64,000 bases of DNA, taken from Pelobacter sp. UBA6812. Its GTDB lineage: Bacteria; Desulfobacterota; Desulfuromonadia; Desulfuromonadales; Syntrophotaleaceae. Of the stretch, positions 25,867-35,090 are shown in pieces. The notes under the pieces are model-generated. The model was given only the letters and a program-made list of their open reading frames with translations. It made no database searches and was not told the origin of the DNA. The translations under genes and the position numbers were made by a program. Within the stretch, counting starts at the first letter, position 1. Every line of letters starts with the position of its first letter. The stretch is taken from positions 46,358-110,357 of the forward strand of contig DKEW01000028.1 in NCBI GenBank assembly GCA_002452265.1, written 5' to 3'.

Positions 25867-26966
25867 GGCGCCTGCTCCTTTTCCGCAAGCAGTTTGACCT
25901 GCTGCCCATCGTGGATAAGTGCGACGCCGGCAGTGACAATGCGATCACCGTTGTGCAATCCGGTGAAGATTTCCAGACCCTCTGCGGTAAGTTCGCCGAT
26001 GCCCACAGGTTGGCGGCGGATTTTACCCTGCTCCGTATCTTCCGGTTCAACGATATACACAAACCGTCCATCGCGATCTTCGCCCACCGCTTCGGGGGGA
26101 ACGACAAAACGGCTGCCACCGCTATCTCGTTGTGGAAAAGTAAAAGTGACCTCTGCCGCCATGCCGGGACGGATAGCGCTGTCGGCACGATTGAGCCGCA
26201 CCGTGACGGGGTAGGTTGTGGCGTAGGTGGTGGCTGCCACCCCTACCTCGGTAACGCTGGCGGCAAAGGTGCGCTCCGGCGAGGCATCAAAGCGAACCAC
26301 AACCTCGCTGCCCCGTTCGATTCCGGTGATGAGGCTTTCGGGGACGGCGACGATGACTTCCGGTATGGCGCCGGCGGTCAATACCGCCACCACTCTGCCG
26401 GAGTCGACATTTTCCCCCGCCTCCACCGGCACGCTGGCGATAGCCCCGTCAGTCGGCGCGGTCAGGCGCGTATAGCGCAGTTGCGAACGGGCCAGTTCCA
26501 ATCGGGTTTCGCTGGCATGCACGGCGGCAGCGGCAGACTCGCTGGCAGCGCGGGCGGCGTCCAGATCGTTGCGTGAAGCATTACGATTTTCGTACAAAGC
26601 GCGTACACGGGCATAATTGGCTTCGGCGTTGCGTGCCTGGGCCCGGGCTTTGGCCAGGGCGGCCTCGGCTTCCTGTTTTTGCAGTTCATAGTCGGTGGCA
26701 TCGAGGCGCGCAATGAGTTGACCAGCATTTACCCGGTCGCCAACTTTAACGGCGATTTGCTGAACAGCGCCCGGTACGCGAAACGACAGTCGCGATTCCT
26801 GGCCGGCTTTGGCGATGCCGGAAAAGGCGCGCGTGGTATCACCGCTGACTGCTTGTACGGTCTGGGAACGCACCGGCCGCAGCAGAGGTTCCTGCAGTGG
26901 GGTGTTGTCACGACAGGCCGGCAGGCAAAGGATTAGCGTCAGGACTGCAAGGTATTGGAGGCGCAT
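25863..26966 (-). CDS. RND periplasmic adaptor lipoprotein, system 1
   Basis: 367 residues. A signal peptide with lipobox LPAC anchors it. Order: barrel-sandwich hybrid half (FRVPGAVQQIAVKVGDRVNAGQLIARLDATDYELQ), an alpha-hairpin rich in Ala, Glu and Arg (about 85-150), the second lipoyl half (LTAPTDGAIASVPVEAGENV) and a C-terminal beta-barrel. Adaptors bridge the permease and the TolC-type channel. Begins five bases after the preceding TolC-fusion gene ends; ATG at 26966 fits the signal peptide. Confidence 0.92.
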   Translation of the reverse strand: MRLQYLAVLTLILCLPACRDNTPLQEPLLRPVRSQTVQAVSGDTTRAFSGIAKAGQESRLSFRVPGAVQQIAVKVGDRVNAGQLIARLDATDYELQKQEAEAALAKARAQARNAEANYARVRALYENRNASRNDLDAARAASESAAAAVHASETRLELARSQLRYTRLTAPTDGAIASVPVEAGENVDSGRVVAVLTAGAIPEVIVAVPESLITGIERGSEVVVRFDASPERTFAASVTEVGVAATTYATTYPVTVRLNRADSAIRPGMAAEVTFTFPQRDSGGSRFVVPPEAVGEDRDGRFVYIVEPEDTEQGKIRRQPVGIGELTAEGLEIFTGLHNGDRIVTAGVALIHDGQQVKLLAEKEQAP

Positions 26967-26970
26967 GGAA

Positions 26971-29430
26971 CTACTCCCTGGCGGAAAGCCGGTCAGGTTC
27001 AAAAGGGGTGGCCGGTGCGGATTTCAGGTAAAGCTCGAGTCGTTGAAACCATTGTTCGCGGTCGTCGGCACTGAGGAAAAAATCGAATTGGCCGACGGAG
27101 CGCTGCACAGCCATCAGATCGAGCAGAAAGTCGAACACGGCATTGGCTGCGGTCTGTTCCGCTGTCAGCGCGGCATTCTGGGCATCGAGTAATTCGAGGA
27201 TGGAAACCACGCCGCGTGAGTAGGCATCGGTTACCAGTTCAAGATTCTTCTTGGCGGCTTGCGCTCCCTCGCGGGACAGGCGAATGCCGGTATGGGAGGC
27301 GCGGCTGTCCTGCAGGGCGGAACGGATGCGTTGTTCCAGACGCGCCGAGAGCGCTTTGCGTTCCAGTTCAAGGCGATCGATCTGACGTTCCGTCTGGATC
27401 AACTCGGCCCAGCGGGAGCCGCCGGCAAATAATGGCAGGGAGAGTTTGAGGCCGACATTCCAGCTTGTATCGTTCGCTTCGGGAATATCGATGGGAATGA
27501 GGCCCTTAAGCCGGTTAAAGGGGGAGTCGACGCCCTCGCCATCTTCGTGCAAAAGTTGGGTTATCCCTGCTTGCAACGACAGCTCCGGAACCCAGAAAGC
27601 TCGGCGTGCGGCGGTTCGGGCACGCTGTTGGGCGGCAATGGCAGCATCCAGACGTTTTAATTCCGGTGCAGTCCGGAGGCCTTCTCCTACCATGAAATCA
27701 CGAAAGCGGGCAAAAGCGGCGGGGGTTGCCAATTGCTTGAACAGGCGGGGGTCGCTGGCAATCAACGTCGGATCATCCAGGCCTTGGCCCAAAGTGGTAA
27801 AGGTTTCTTCAAGCGGCCGATGCAATACGCGATTAAGAGCTATTTCCGCCTGGGTACGGGACACATCGGCATCGATAAGCGCGCGCCTGTCCCTGGCCAG
27901 CTGATTTTCCCATCGGTACACTTCGGCGGGGCTGGAAAAACCGACTTCGCGGCGGGTTCGGGCCAGGTCGAGGTTGGAACGCGTCAGGCGCAGGTTGTTT
28001 TTCTGCACGGTCTGCAGGGTTTTGGCGCGCAAAACGTTAAGGTAGCTGGAGGAAGCTTCCTGAATGACATCGAGGCGCAGCTGTCGCAATTCTTCCTGCC
28101 GGCCAGTTTGCTGATGTTTCTGGATGTCGTAATTGGCCCAGGCAGGTTCCGAGTAAAGAGATTGGCTTAGTTCCAGCGAGGTACTCAGGCTACGCTCGGC
28201 CTGAGTACCGAAGCTGGCTGCGGCGCGGTCCTCATCGATCATGAGGCCGGTCGCCGAAAGGCCCAGTTGGGGTAGCAGGTTGGCGCGGGCCTTGCGGATA
28301 TCTTCCAGTCCGGCGGCCACCTTGCGGTCGGTAGCGGCCAGATCGAGATTGACGGCCATGGCTTCCTTGACAACCGACTCCAGCGACCAGTGCCGCGCAG
28401 CGTTGACCGGTTCGGCGAACAATTGTTCCGCTTCGATCAGGATGTTCCAGGTGGGGGAGAAGCCGATGGCGCGGGCCGTGGCCATGTTAAGGGTCAATCG
28501 TTCGTCACGGGTGATGGTGGCCGGCAGGTTGGCGGCATCCTCGCCCAACAGGATGCGTTGCAGGTTGAGCGCGGTACGGCGTGCCAGACGGGCGAAGTCG
28601 GTAGCCGGAGCGGCGCCTGCTAAAATCCCTTTTTCAACTTCTTCGTATCCCAGGTAGGAGAAAGTCGGCAATTTGCGGTCTATGAGACTTTTGACCAAGT
28701 GATCGAACTCTGTCGCCGGCAGAAGTAGAGGGGTCAGATAAACAGCCTCGGTATCGGGCGGCAGGGCAGCCAGAGCCGGATCGGCCTTTCCGTCCAAAGT
28801 AATGACGGTCAGATCGATGCCCTCTGCGGCAAGTTCTTCTTTAAGATTGCGGGCGATTTCCGGGATGGCCTCATGGTATGGGCGAAGACTCAAGATAACC
28901 AGCTTGTGGTAGGGGATCAGTTCGTGAAACAGGCGCAGATCGCGTAACAGGGGATTTATCGAAGCGATGTAAGTGAAGTTATGCATGCCGCTGCTGCCGT
29001 TGCTGGCAGGTAGCTGTTGGGCTGATCGGTCGGTCGCATAGGGGGCGATACAGGGCTTGGGCAGCGGGCCGCGGCGGGCCAGATCCTGTCCCGAAAGAAT
29101 ACCGAGGGCGAGGACGATGTCGACCTGGGGATCGTTAAGTAATTGATCGACACTGCGGTGAACGCCGTTTTTGCTCCAGTCGGCCGTCAGGGTTGCGCGC
29201 TCAGGGAAACGTATATCGAACTCACCCTTCAGAAGTTCGTTGATTTCCGATTGAAACAGGCGCATCACGGAGTCATTGCCTTCCCAGGGACCATCCAGAA
29301 CCACTCCTATGCGCACCGGTTGGGCGCTGGCTATAACAGGAAGGGCCAGCAGAATCAACACGCCGAACAGCAAACAGGCAACTCGGTGGCGGAAGTAGGG
29401 GCTGTTCGGGGGGGAGCCGTGGTTCGCCAT
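26971..29430 (-). CDS. ABC substrate-binding domain fused to a TolC-family outer-membrane channel
   Basis: 819 residues, against about 430-480 for TolC. After a signal peptide (cleaved near IASAQP) residues of about 36-330 look like an ABC_sub_bind (DUF534-like) periplasmic binding fold: VRIGVVLDGPWEGND, DIVLALGILSGQDL, KLVILSLRPYHEAIPEI, VYLTPLLLP. From about 350 the sequence is an outer-membrane efflux protein with two coiled-coil repeats (SLESVVKEAMAVNLDLAA; LGLSATGLMIDEDRAA; the second half near DTSWNVGLKLSLPLFAGG). It is the first gene of the RND operon, below marR. The fusion suggests the exit duct carries a ligand-sensing domain in the periplasm. No frameshift is seen at the junction. 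Confidence 0.85.
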   Translation of the reverse strand: MANHGSPPNSPYFRHRVACLLFGVLILLALPVIASAQPVRIGVVLDGPWEGNDSVMRLFQSEINELLKGEFDIRFPERATLTADWSKNGVHRSVDQLLNDPQVDIVLALGILSGQDLARRGPLPKPCIAPYATDRSAQQLPASNGSSGMHNFTYIASINPLLRDLRLFHELIPYHKLVILSLRPYHEAIPEIARNLKEELAAEGIDLTVITLDGKADPALAALPPDTEAVYLTPLLLPATEFDHLVKSLIDRKLPTFSYLGYEEVEKGILAGAAPATDFARLARRTALNLQRILLGEDAANLPATITRDERLTLNMATARAIGFSPTWNILIEAEQLFAEPVNAARHWSLESVVKEAMAVNLDLAATDRKVAAGLEDIRKARANLLPQLGLSATGLMIDEDRAAASFGTQAERSLSTSLELSQSLYSEPAWANYDIQKHQQTGRQEELRQLRLDVIQEASSSYLNVLRAKTLQTVQKNNLRLTRSNLDLARTRREVGFSSPAEVYRWENQLARDRRALIDADVSRTQAEIALNRVLHRPLEETFTTLGQGLDDPTLIASDPRLFKQLATPAAFARFRDFMVGEGLRTAPELKRLDAAIAAQQRARTAARRAFWVPELSLQAGITQLLHEDGEGVDSPFNRLKGLIPIDIPEANDTSWNVGLKLSLPLFAGGSRWAELIQTERQIDRLELERKALSARLEQRIRSALQDSRASHTGIRLSREGAQAAKKNLELVTDAYSRGVVSILELLDAQNAALTAEQTAANAVFDFLLDLMAVQRSVGQFDFFLSADDREQWFQRLELYLKSAPATPFEPDRLSARE

Positions 29431-29540
29431 GGGAAAGTATCCTTGGGCTTATTTTGTGGTTAAACGCATCAATGTCAGGGTGATTTGTTTCAACTGCCGC
29501 TGCCGATTGCGGCATGTATCTGAAAGAATCTGCATGACCT

Positions 29541-29671
29541 TCATTCCACCACGAAGGCCACGAAGAGTACGAACAACGACACTGGAAAATAATCTTCGTG
29601 TTTGATTGGAATCCGTACTCTTTATTTTTAATCCTTCGTGTTCTTCGTTAACTTCGTGGTGAATGATGTTT
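29541..29671. repeat. CACGAAG-type inverted repeat between marR and the RND operon
   Basis: CCACCACGAAGGCCACGAAG on the left and CTTCGTTAACTTCGTGGTG on the right, about 90 bases between. Present in the 269-base gap between marR and the TolC-fusion gene, which are in the same direction. A hairpin here could stabilise or end the marR transcript. Confidence 0.75.
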
Positions 29672-29699
29672 TGTTCTTTTTATCAAAGCAAGTGATGAT

Positions 29700-30119
29700 T
29701 TAATGCAGAGCCTTTTCCATTAAATTCACCAGTTGGTCCAGTTCGCTTTCGCTTAAAGTACGCGCCATGCCGTCGACGTATTCACTGCAAGCTTCTTCAT
29801 AGGCATCGGCTACCTGCTTGCCTTCCCGGGTGAGATGGATGAAGTAGACACGGCGATCGCTATCGGATTGGCACTTGGTGACATATCCCTGTTCGATCAA
29901 CTTGTTGACGATACCCGTGACGGCCGGTTTGCTGAGGTTCAGGGTTTTGGCCAGGCCGGTGAATGTCAAATCCGTACAGTGATTGATGGCGTTGATATAT
30001 TGAAATTGAGTGATATTTATTTCCCGAGCCCCAATTTTTCGCAGTTTCTGCGCCTTGGCATTGACCAGCGAGCGGGAGACGCTCTCAAATATTTGCATGA
30101 TGCGTTGCTTGTGATCCAT
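29700..30119 (-). CDS. MarR family transcriptional regulator
   Basis: 139 residues, usual for MarR. The winged helix is clear: LTFTGLAKTLNLSKPAVTGIVNKLIEQGYVTK, then the wing SDSDRRVYFIHLTREGKQVADAYEE. It lies upstream of the RND operon in the same direction, as in many MarR-controlled efflux systems, and a palindromic operator candidate at 30141-30164 suggests it represses itself and probably the pump. The ligand is unknown. Confidence 0.9.
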   Translation of the reverse strand: MDHKQRIMQIFESVSRSLVNAKAQKLRKIGAREINITQFQYINAINHCTDLTFTGLAKTLNLSKPAVTGIVNKLIEQGYVTKCQSDSDRRVYFIHLTREGKQVADAYEEACSEYVDGMARTLSESELDQLVNLMEKALH

Positions 30120-30140
30120 GAAATGAATGTGACCTCTTTA

Positions 30141-30164
30141 TTTTGGTTAGTTCGGTTAACAAAA
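30141..30164 (-). promoter_or_regulatory. Candidate MarR operator
   Basis: Imperfect palindrome: TTTTGGTTA (30141-30149) and TTAACAAAA (30156-30164) about a six-base centre, 21 bases upstream of the marR start. Confidence 0.45.
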
Positions 30165-30393
30165 TATATGAGGCGTCGAAGTCTTGTCAATGCCGTATAC
30201 CCTATTGCGGGTTGAGACTGGAGAAATATTCATAAGGAATCAAGGGCGGGAAATTCTGCGGATGCGAGGCTTGGAATAATCGAATTTCGTACGGAAGGAA
30301 AACAAGGGGAAAATGCCGCTGGGTCATGGTATGGCACAAACCGGCAGTTCTTGATCCATGGTAATCAGGGTTGGGCAGTCCGGCGGAATTGAA
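30165..30393. other. Intergenic stretch between cysM and marR
   Basis: About 230 bases with no gene, repeat or promoter I can support beyond the operator on its left and the terminator on its right. Confidence 0.4.
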
Positions 30394-30424
30394 ACGGCCG
30401 CCGGGACATTTAACCGGCGGCCGT
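30386..30424 (-). terminator. Terminator after the cysteine synthase gene
   Basis: GC-rich 11-base stem ACGGCCGCCGG (30394-30404) with 30414-30424, followed on the minus strand by the moderately T-rich TTCAATTC. Confidence 0.65.
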
Positions 30425-30447
30425 GGAAGGTTTAGGTGTGTCCGCTA

Positions 30448-31374
30448 TCAGGGTGGGCAACAGGCGCAGGTGGAGCGGAACAGGGTGGTGCTCAGGTAGC
30501 GGTCGCCGCGATCCGGCAACAGGGTGACGATGATGCCGCTCTCCATGCCGCGGGCTACTTCCAGGGCTCCGGCGACTGCTGCACCGCTCGACATGCCGGC
30601 GAACACACCCTCCCGAATAGCTAAAACGCGAGCCATTTCGAAAGCTGTATCGTCATCGATGACGAGCTTGGCATCCAGATTATTCGGTTTGTAGATATCC
30701 GGTACAATGGCTTCTTTCATGTTTTTCAGGCCCTGCACCTTGTGGCCGATGACGGGCTCGATGCCAACAATACGGATGGCCGGGTTTTTTTCCTTGAGGT
30801 AGGCGCCGGTGCCCATAAGGGTGCCGGAGGTTCCCATGCCGGCCACGAATACATCAATCTTGCCTTCAGTCTGGGCAAAAATTTCCGGACCGGTCGAGTA
30901 GTAGTGCGACAGGGGATTGTTCGGGTTGGCGTACTGGTTCGGCATGTAATAGAAATCGGGTTTTTCCGCCAGGATACGGTGTGCCATGCGGATGGCCCCA
31001 TCGGTGGCCTCGGCCGGTGGCGACAGGATGACTTCGGCGCCGTAAGCTTCCAGAACGGCGCGGCGTTCCATGCTGACACAGCCGGGCATGACCAGCTTGA
31101 CCCGGTAGCCCCTGGCTGCCCCGATCATGGCCAGGGCAATGCCGGTATTTCCGGACGTCGGTTCCAGGATCGTTTTACCCTTGGTCAGGGCGCCGGATTC
31201 TTCGGCTTTTCGGATCATGTGCCAGGCCGGACGATCTTTGACCGAGCCGCCAGGATTGTTGCCTTCGAGCTTGGCAAAAATGCGAACCCCCGGATGGGTG
31301 TTGAGCTGAGTCAATTCTACCATGGGGGTGTTGCCGATAGCGTTGGTCAAGCCGAAAGCGGGGTTGGTTTTCAT
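30448..31374 (-). CDS. cysM: O-acetylserine sulfhydrylase, CysM-like (cysteine synthase B)
   Basis: 308 residues. PLP lysine K46 in GGSVKDRPA, the loop EPTSGNTGIALA, and GMGTSGTLMGTGAYL for the phosphate. The SVKDR version of the lysine loop is closer to CysM and cystathionine beta-synthase-type enzymes than to CysK. The C-terminus ends with a cysteine-rich tail (CACCPP), which is unusual and might bind metal. It makes cysteine from O-acetylserine and sulfide (or thiosulfate for CysM). Start at 31374 gives the typical N-terminus; further upstream the frame has no support. Confidence 0.88.
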   Translation of the reverse strand: MKTNPAFGLTNAIGNTPMVELTQLNTHPGVRIFAKLEGNNPGGSVKDRPAWHMIRKAEESGALTKGKTILEPTSGNTGIALAMIGAARGYRVKLVMPGCVSMERRAVLEAYGAEVILSPPAEATDGAIRMAHRILAEKPDFYYMPNQYANPNNPLSHYYSTGPEIFAQTEGKIDVFVAGMGTSGTLMGTGAYLKEKNPAIRIVGIEPVIGHKVQGLKNMKEAIVPDIYKPNNLDAKLVIDDDTAFEMARVLAIREGVFAGMSSGAAVAGALEVARGMESGIIVTLLPDRGDRYLSTTLFRSTCACCPP

Positions 31375-31449
31375 AAGGTTTTTACCCTTGCAAAGTTGTT
31401 GGCGGATTAAGTTGGGTATACTGGCCCTTCGCATAAAGTGGAAGTTGCC

Positions 31450-31732
31450 AGGTGAAAAGTTCTATTACCACGAAGGACACGAAGAGCACGAAGAAAGACT
31501 AAAAGCTTAACGCTCGGTTTTGTTGAATACTAAAACCTTTTTTACTCAACCTTCGTGCTCTTATATGTTGATGATCGTTGCCCTCTGCAATCTTGCTTCT
31601 ACAGGGATATGCAGGATGATCAGGATAACCCCCTAAACCCAAGGCCGTTGGTTTTCATCCTGTCTATCCTGAATATCCCTGTTCGTGGTGGCTTTGTCGT
31701 TGTCGGAACTTCTTCGTGTTCTTCGTGGTGAT
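31450..31732 (-). repeat. Composite repeat B (82-base palindrome at 31601-31682 with arms)
   Basis: CCACGAAGGACACGAAGAGCACG at about 31471 and a matching CTTCGTGTTCTTCGTGG at 31711-31728 frame a region that contains the core palindrome at 31601-31682. That core is identical to copy A in reverse. This is the minus-oriented copy; the promoter for cysM must lie in the short stretch left of it. Confidence 0.9.
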
Positions 31733-31847
31733 AAGCCAGCCCTTGTTACTCTTAAGTGAATGACTCAGATAAACTGGCCGGCCCAGAGTTTTTTATACTA
31801 CAAAAACCCCCGTCCCGAAGACAACAGCCTTTTTATGCCCATAGTGT

Positions 31848-33689
31848 TTACATGATCCCGTGTAAGGGGCCGCCAGGCGCGGCCAGTGCTTCGATACGCC
31901 GCACGGTGGCGGGATCGTCCTCCAGGGGGGTGGGGTGATGCGGTTTAAGTCGTGCATCGAGTACCAGGGGGCCGGCACACCCCCAATGCTTGAGATGCGT
32001 GCTGGCGTCGATACCGTAGAGGTCGGTGGCGGGGTCGGATCGGGTAAAGGCGATCCATAGAAAGTTATCCAGGTGTGCTGCAGCAAAGTCGCTATCGTCG
32101 ACAAGTATGACCAAGGGGAATTTACGGATGGGATGGCCTGGAGCGAATGTTGCACAGAAATCCTCGAGCGCTGAATCGCTCGTACCGCGTTTGCCTGTGG
32201 CTGGCGGCGCCTGGACTGCCAGCACCCCCGGCAATATCAGGCGGGGGGCGGTGAATCCCCCCGGCAATGTCAGGTTTGCGGGTAATTCCGTGGGCAAGGT
32301 ACGTATCGGTGGTCCGGCAGCGGCGATGACGACCTTGGATCCCTGATGCATGGCGGGGCCGCTGTAATCGAGAGTGTCGATGCTGGTGCGGGTCTGGAAG
32401 TGCAGGTCCCGTCGCCAGTCGACCCGCTCCAGGAGGTGTTGCATGAAGGCGGAAATGTCATGGATATCAAGGTCTGGTGCGTCTTCGCCGGCGACCATCA
32501 GCAGGTACTTTGCCAAGGAGAGTTGTCCGGTGCCCAGCAGCGCGTTGGCCTGGGTCAGCATTTCACGTGGCTGGCGATGGGGCTCGTAGGGCAGATAGCG
32601 TTCACTGCCGATGGCCAGCAACAAGGGGTGTACACCGGCGGCATCGACCGCATGTACGGCTCGAACACCCTTGACCAGGGTTGGCACCAGGGGCCCGGTC
32701 AATTCGTGGATAAAGGCGCCGAATACGCTGTCTTCCTGCGGGGGGCGGCCGACGCTGGTAAAGGGCCAGATGGCGTCGGGGCGATGGTAAACGGCATCCA
32801 CTGCCAAAACGGGAAACTCATGCTTCAGGCTATAGTAGCCGAGATGGTCTCCAAACGGTCCTTCTGGTAGCAACTTGCCGGGGATGATGGTACCGCAGAT
32901 ACAAAAATCGGCCTGGGAAGCAATGGCTGGGCCATGCTCTGGACGAAAAAATTCCATGCGGCGACCACCCAGGAGGCCGGCGAAACACACCTCCGGCATG
33001 TCTTCCGGCAACGGCATGATGGCAGCCAGAGCCAGGCTCGGTGGACCGCCGACAAAGATGTTGACGCGCAGCGCTTGCTGCTGTTCCAGTGCTTCGGCGT
33101 GATGCACGCCAATGCCGCGATGCAATTGATAGTGCAGGCCGATTTCCCGGTTGGTTGCATAGCAGTTACCAGCCAGTTGGACGCGGTACATGCCGAGGTT
33201 GGCATGGCGCAGTCCTGGCTGTCGCGGGCTTTCCGAATAGACCAGTGGCAAGGTAATGAAAGGACCGCCGTCCTGTGGCCAGGAAACCATCTGTGGAAGT
33301 TGGTCAATCGTGGTGCGGCATCGCATTACCGCTGCGTGGCGAACGGTTTGGGGCCACATATGCCAGGCGCTGCGCAGGGCGCGGGGCCAGACCGTCGGAT
33401 GTTTGACCAGTGCCAGGGGGTCGGTACCTGCTTGCAGCAGGCGCTGGACCGTATCGAGTGTGTCGCGAAATAGAAAGCGGGTCCGCTCCATGGTGCCAAA
33501 CAGGTTCGCCAGCATGGGAAACCGGCAGCCCTTAACCTTGGTAAAAAGCAAGGCCGGACCGCCTGCCTGGCAGGCCCGTCGCTGGATAGCCGCCGCTTCG
33601 AGTCGGGCATCGATCTCGTGATCGACGCGAATCAGCTGGCCGGTTCTTTCGAGGTCGTGGACGCATTCGGTGAGATTTCGATAGCCCAT
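31848..33689 (-). CDS. UbiD family decarboxylase
   Basis: 613 residues, full length for the family. Typical pieces are GPALLFTKVKGCRFPMLANLFGT at the start and, in the middle, the prenylated-FMN-binding part (LGMYRVQLAGNCYATNREIGLHYQLHRGIGVHHAEA; PEGPFGDHLGYYS). UbiD enzymes decarboxylate aromatic or alpha,beta-unsaturated acids with prenylated FMN supplied by UbiX; no ubiX lies in the window. Ubiquinone is not expected in a strict anaerobe, so menaquinone or futalosine-type chemistry or aromatic acid metabolism are alternatives. ATG at 33689 follows AGGATC; the long upstream frame overlaps a terminator and is rejected. Confidence 0.85.
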   Translation of the reverse strand: MGYRNLTECVHDLERTGQLIRVDHEIDARLEAAAIQRRACQAGGPALLFTKVKGCRFPMLANLFGTMERTRFLFRDTLDTVQRLLQAGTDPLALVKHPTVWPRALRSAWHMWPQTVRHAAVMRCRTTIDQLPQMVSWPQDGGPFITLPLVYSESPRQPGLRHANLGMYRVQLAGNCYATNREIGLHYQLHRGIGVHHAEALEQQQALRVNIFVGGPPSLALAAIMPLPEDMPEVCFAGLLGGRRMEFFRPEHGPAIASQADFCICGTIIPGKLLPEGPFGDHLGYYSLKHEFPVLAVDAVYHRPDAIWPFTSVGRPPQEDSVFGAFIHELTGPLVPTLVKGVRAVHAVDAAGVHPLLLAIGSERYLPYEPHRQPREMLTQANALLGTGQLSLAKYLLMVAGEDAPDLDIHDISAFMQHLLERVDWRRDLHFQTRTSIDTLDYSGPAMHQGSKVVIAAAGPPIRTLPTELPANLTLPGGFTAPRLILPGVLAVQAPPATGKRGTSDSALEDFCATFAPGHPIRKFPLVILVDDSDFAAAHLDNFLWIAFTRSDPATDLYGIDASTHLKHWGCAGPLVLDARLKPHHPTPLEDDPATVRRIEALAAPGGPLHGIM

Positions 33690-33744
33690 GAGGGATCCTG
33701 TTGCATGTCTGTTTGCGGGAGAGAAATCAATAAGTTCAAAGCAG

Positions 33745-33768
33745 AAAAGGGGGCACATGCCCCCTTTT
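33745..33768. terminator. Terminator between SHOCT lipoprotein 1 and UbiD gene
   Basis: AAAAGGGGGC ACAT GCCCCCTTTT: a GC core with A and T runs on its two sides, functional on either strand; on the minus strand it ends the SHOCT lipoprotein 1 transcript. Confidence 0.8.
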
Positions 33769-33796
33769 CCCAATTTAAGGTGTCCTCTTTAAAGAA

Positions 33797-34729
33797 TCAG
33801 ATGCTGTCGAGAATTTCCTGCTTTTTGGAGCGGAATTCATCGTCGTTGATAAGACCCTTGTTTTTGAGTTGCTGCAGGACCTGCAGGCGCTGCTCGATTT
33901 TATTCAGTTCCGTCGGCACAGCCGGTGCAGTCATCGGAGTGCCGGTCGTTGAAGTCCGCTTTATCTGTTCGATAGACTGTTCCATTTTCTGAATTTTCTG
34001 CTGCATTCTGTGCTGTTCTGATTCGAATTCAGCGCTATCTTCCCAGATTTGTGCCGCTTCACGGAAAGTGTCCGGAGTAGGGTTTAATATCAGCCAATCG
34101 TACCTCGTGACAACATCGCTGGTGAGGGCACCGTTGGTTTTATGTTTCATGCCGACCCGGGGTTCAATGGTCCAGTTGATGGAGTGAGGAGTGTATTTGC
34201 GGCTGCCCGGGATGAGAAGTGCCATGTCCCCAGTGTATTTCTGGTGGAGGGTACCGATAATCAGGTTGAGCCGATCATCTTGGACAAACAGTCGATATGT
34301 GGAGATGTCCTGTGATGTGCGCCCCTGGTGAATGCCGGCGATGGCGAAGGTGATATCCTCGTTGGGTTCGGCCTGAGCCAGGCCTCTGCTAATGGGTTCT
34401 CCGAGGATTTCCAGTTCTTCTTGGCTGAAGATCGGCACCGGCTTCTCTTCTCCCTGAAATTGAACCTCCAGTGAGCCGAGTGTTTTACGGATCAAGTTGG
34501 CGGAGAGTTTGGCGGGGTGGTCGTTGGCCGATACCATAATGCTGTCGCGGTCCTGACTTTCGATACGCACGAACTGGTCTTGATTCGTCCAGATAACCGA
34601 CTTCACATTGGAGTTTGCACCTTTCTGTAGATTGGCACCGCAGCCGGCAAGGGACAATGCCAGAAACGCCGTAAAAATCATGCACCCATGCAACATTGCA
34701 GTCTTGCCAAAAACAGCCTTGTGCCTCAT
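33797..34729 (-). CDS. Lipoprotein with C-terminal SHOCT domain, paralogue 1
   Basis: 310 residues. The signal ends in a lipobox LSLAGC (Cys30). The large middle domain has no family I can name; its residues QFVRIESQDRDS, DHPAKLSA, ELEILGEPISRGLAQA and RYDWLILNPTPDTF recur in the paralogue at 35091. A coiled coil follows (SEQHRMQQKIQKMEQSIEQIK). The last 35 residues are a SHOCT motif (RLQVLQQLKNKGLINDDEFRSKKQEILDSI), a short oligomerisation or nucleic-acid-associated tail. Function unknown; probably an envelope protein. Start at 34729 follows AAGGAGA. Confidence 0.75.
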   Translation of the reverse strand: MRHKAVFGKTAMLHGCMIFTAFLALSLAGCGANLQKGANSNVKSVIWTNQDQFVRIESQDRDSIMVSANDHPAKLSANLIRKTLGSLEVQFQGEEKPVPIFSQEELEILGEPISRGLAQAEPNEDITFAIAGIHQGRTSQDISTYRLFVQDDRLNLIIGTLHQKYTGDMALLIPGSRKYTPHSINWTIEPRVGMKHKTNGALTSDVVTRYDWLILNPTPDTFREAAQIWEDSAEFESEQHRMQQKIQKMEQSIEQIKRTSTTGTPMTAPAVPTELNKIEQRLQVLQQLKNKGLINDDEFRSKKQEILDSI

Positions 34730-35090
34730 TGGAATCTCCTTGGATCGAAAGGATGAGTAGTCGATTATGATTCCGTGATAATAGGATTGAAACGGCAAGA
34801 GGTCAAACAGTTTTTGGGTTTTGGGTGTTTCCGTTTACACCATGGCAGTGGGATGTAAGACCTTGGAAAAGAAGGCCGGTTTCTCTCCTGAAACGTTCTG
34901 CACTGACTTGTGGCTTCCTTCAGCTATGCCTGGGGTTTTTGCCGATGCGAACCAGCGTTACGATACGATTAAGGTCGAGAACGCATGCAAGTGAAGGGTT
35001 CCGGTCCACGGATAGAAGCCCCGGTACAAAAAAAAGGAAAGGGGGCAACAGCCCCCTTTCCCGGGTAGTGCGCGAATGTATTTTGACAGC
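34730..35090 (-). other. Intergenic region between the two SHOCT lipoprotein genes
   Basis: 361 bases. The ribosome site AAGGAGATT lies at the left end and the terminator of the neighbouring gene at the right end. The remainder presumably holds the promoter for paralogue 1; none can be assigned. Confidence 0.4.
35028..35061 (-). terminator. Terminator after SHOCT lipoprotein 2
   Basis: Eleven-base stem GGAAAGGGGGC (35036-35046) with GCCCCCTTTCC (35051-35061), loop AACA, followed on the minus strand by eight T (35028-35035 on the plus strand are A). Confidence 0.9.

Noticed and set aside
31471..31500. Tandem CACGAAG words as a CRISPR array
   Set aside because: The units are too short and have no regular spacers; no cas gene is near.
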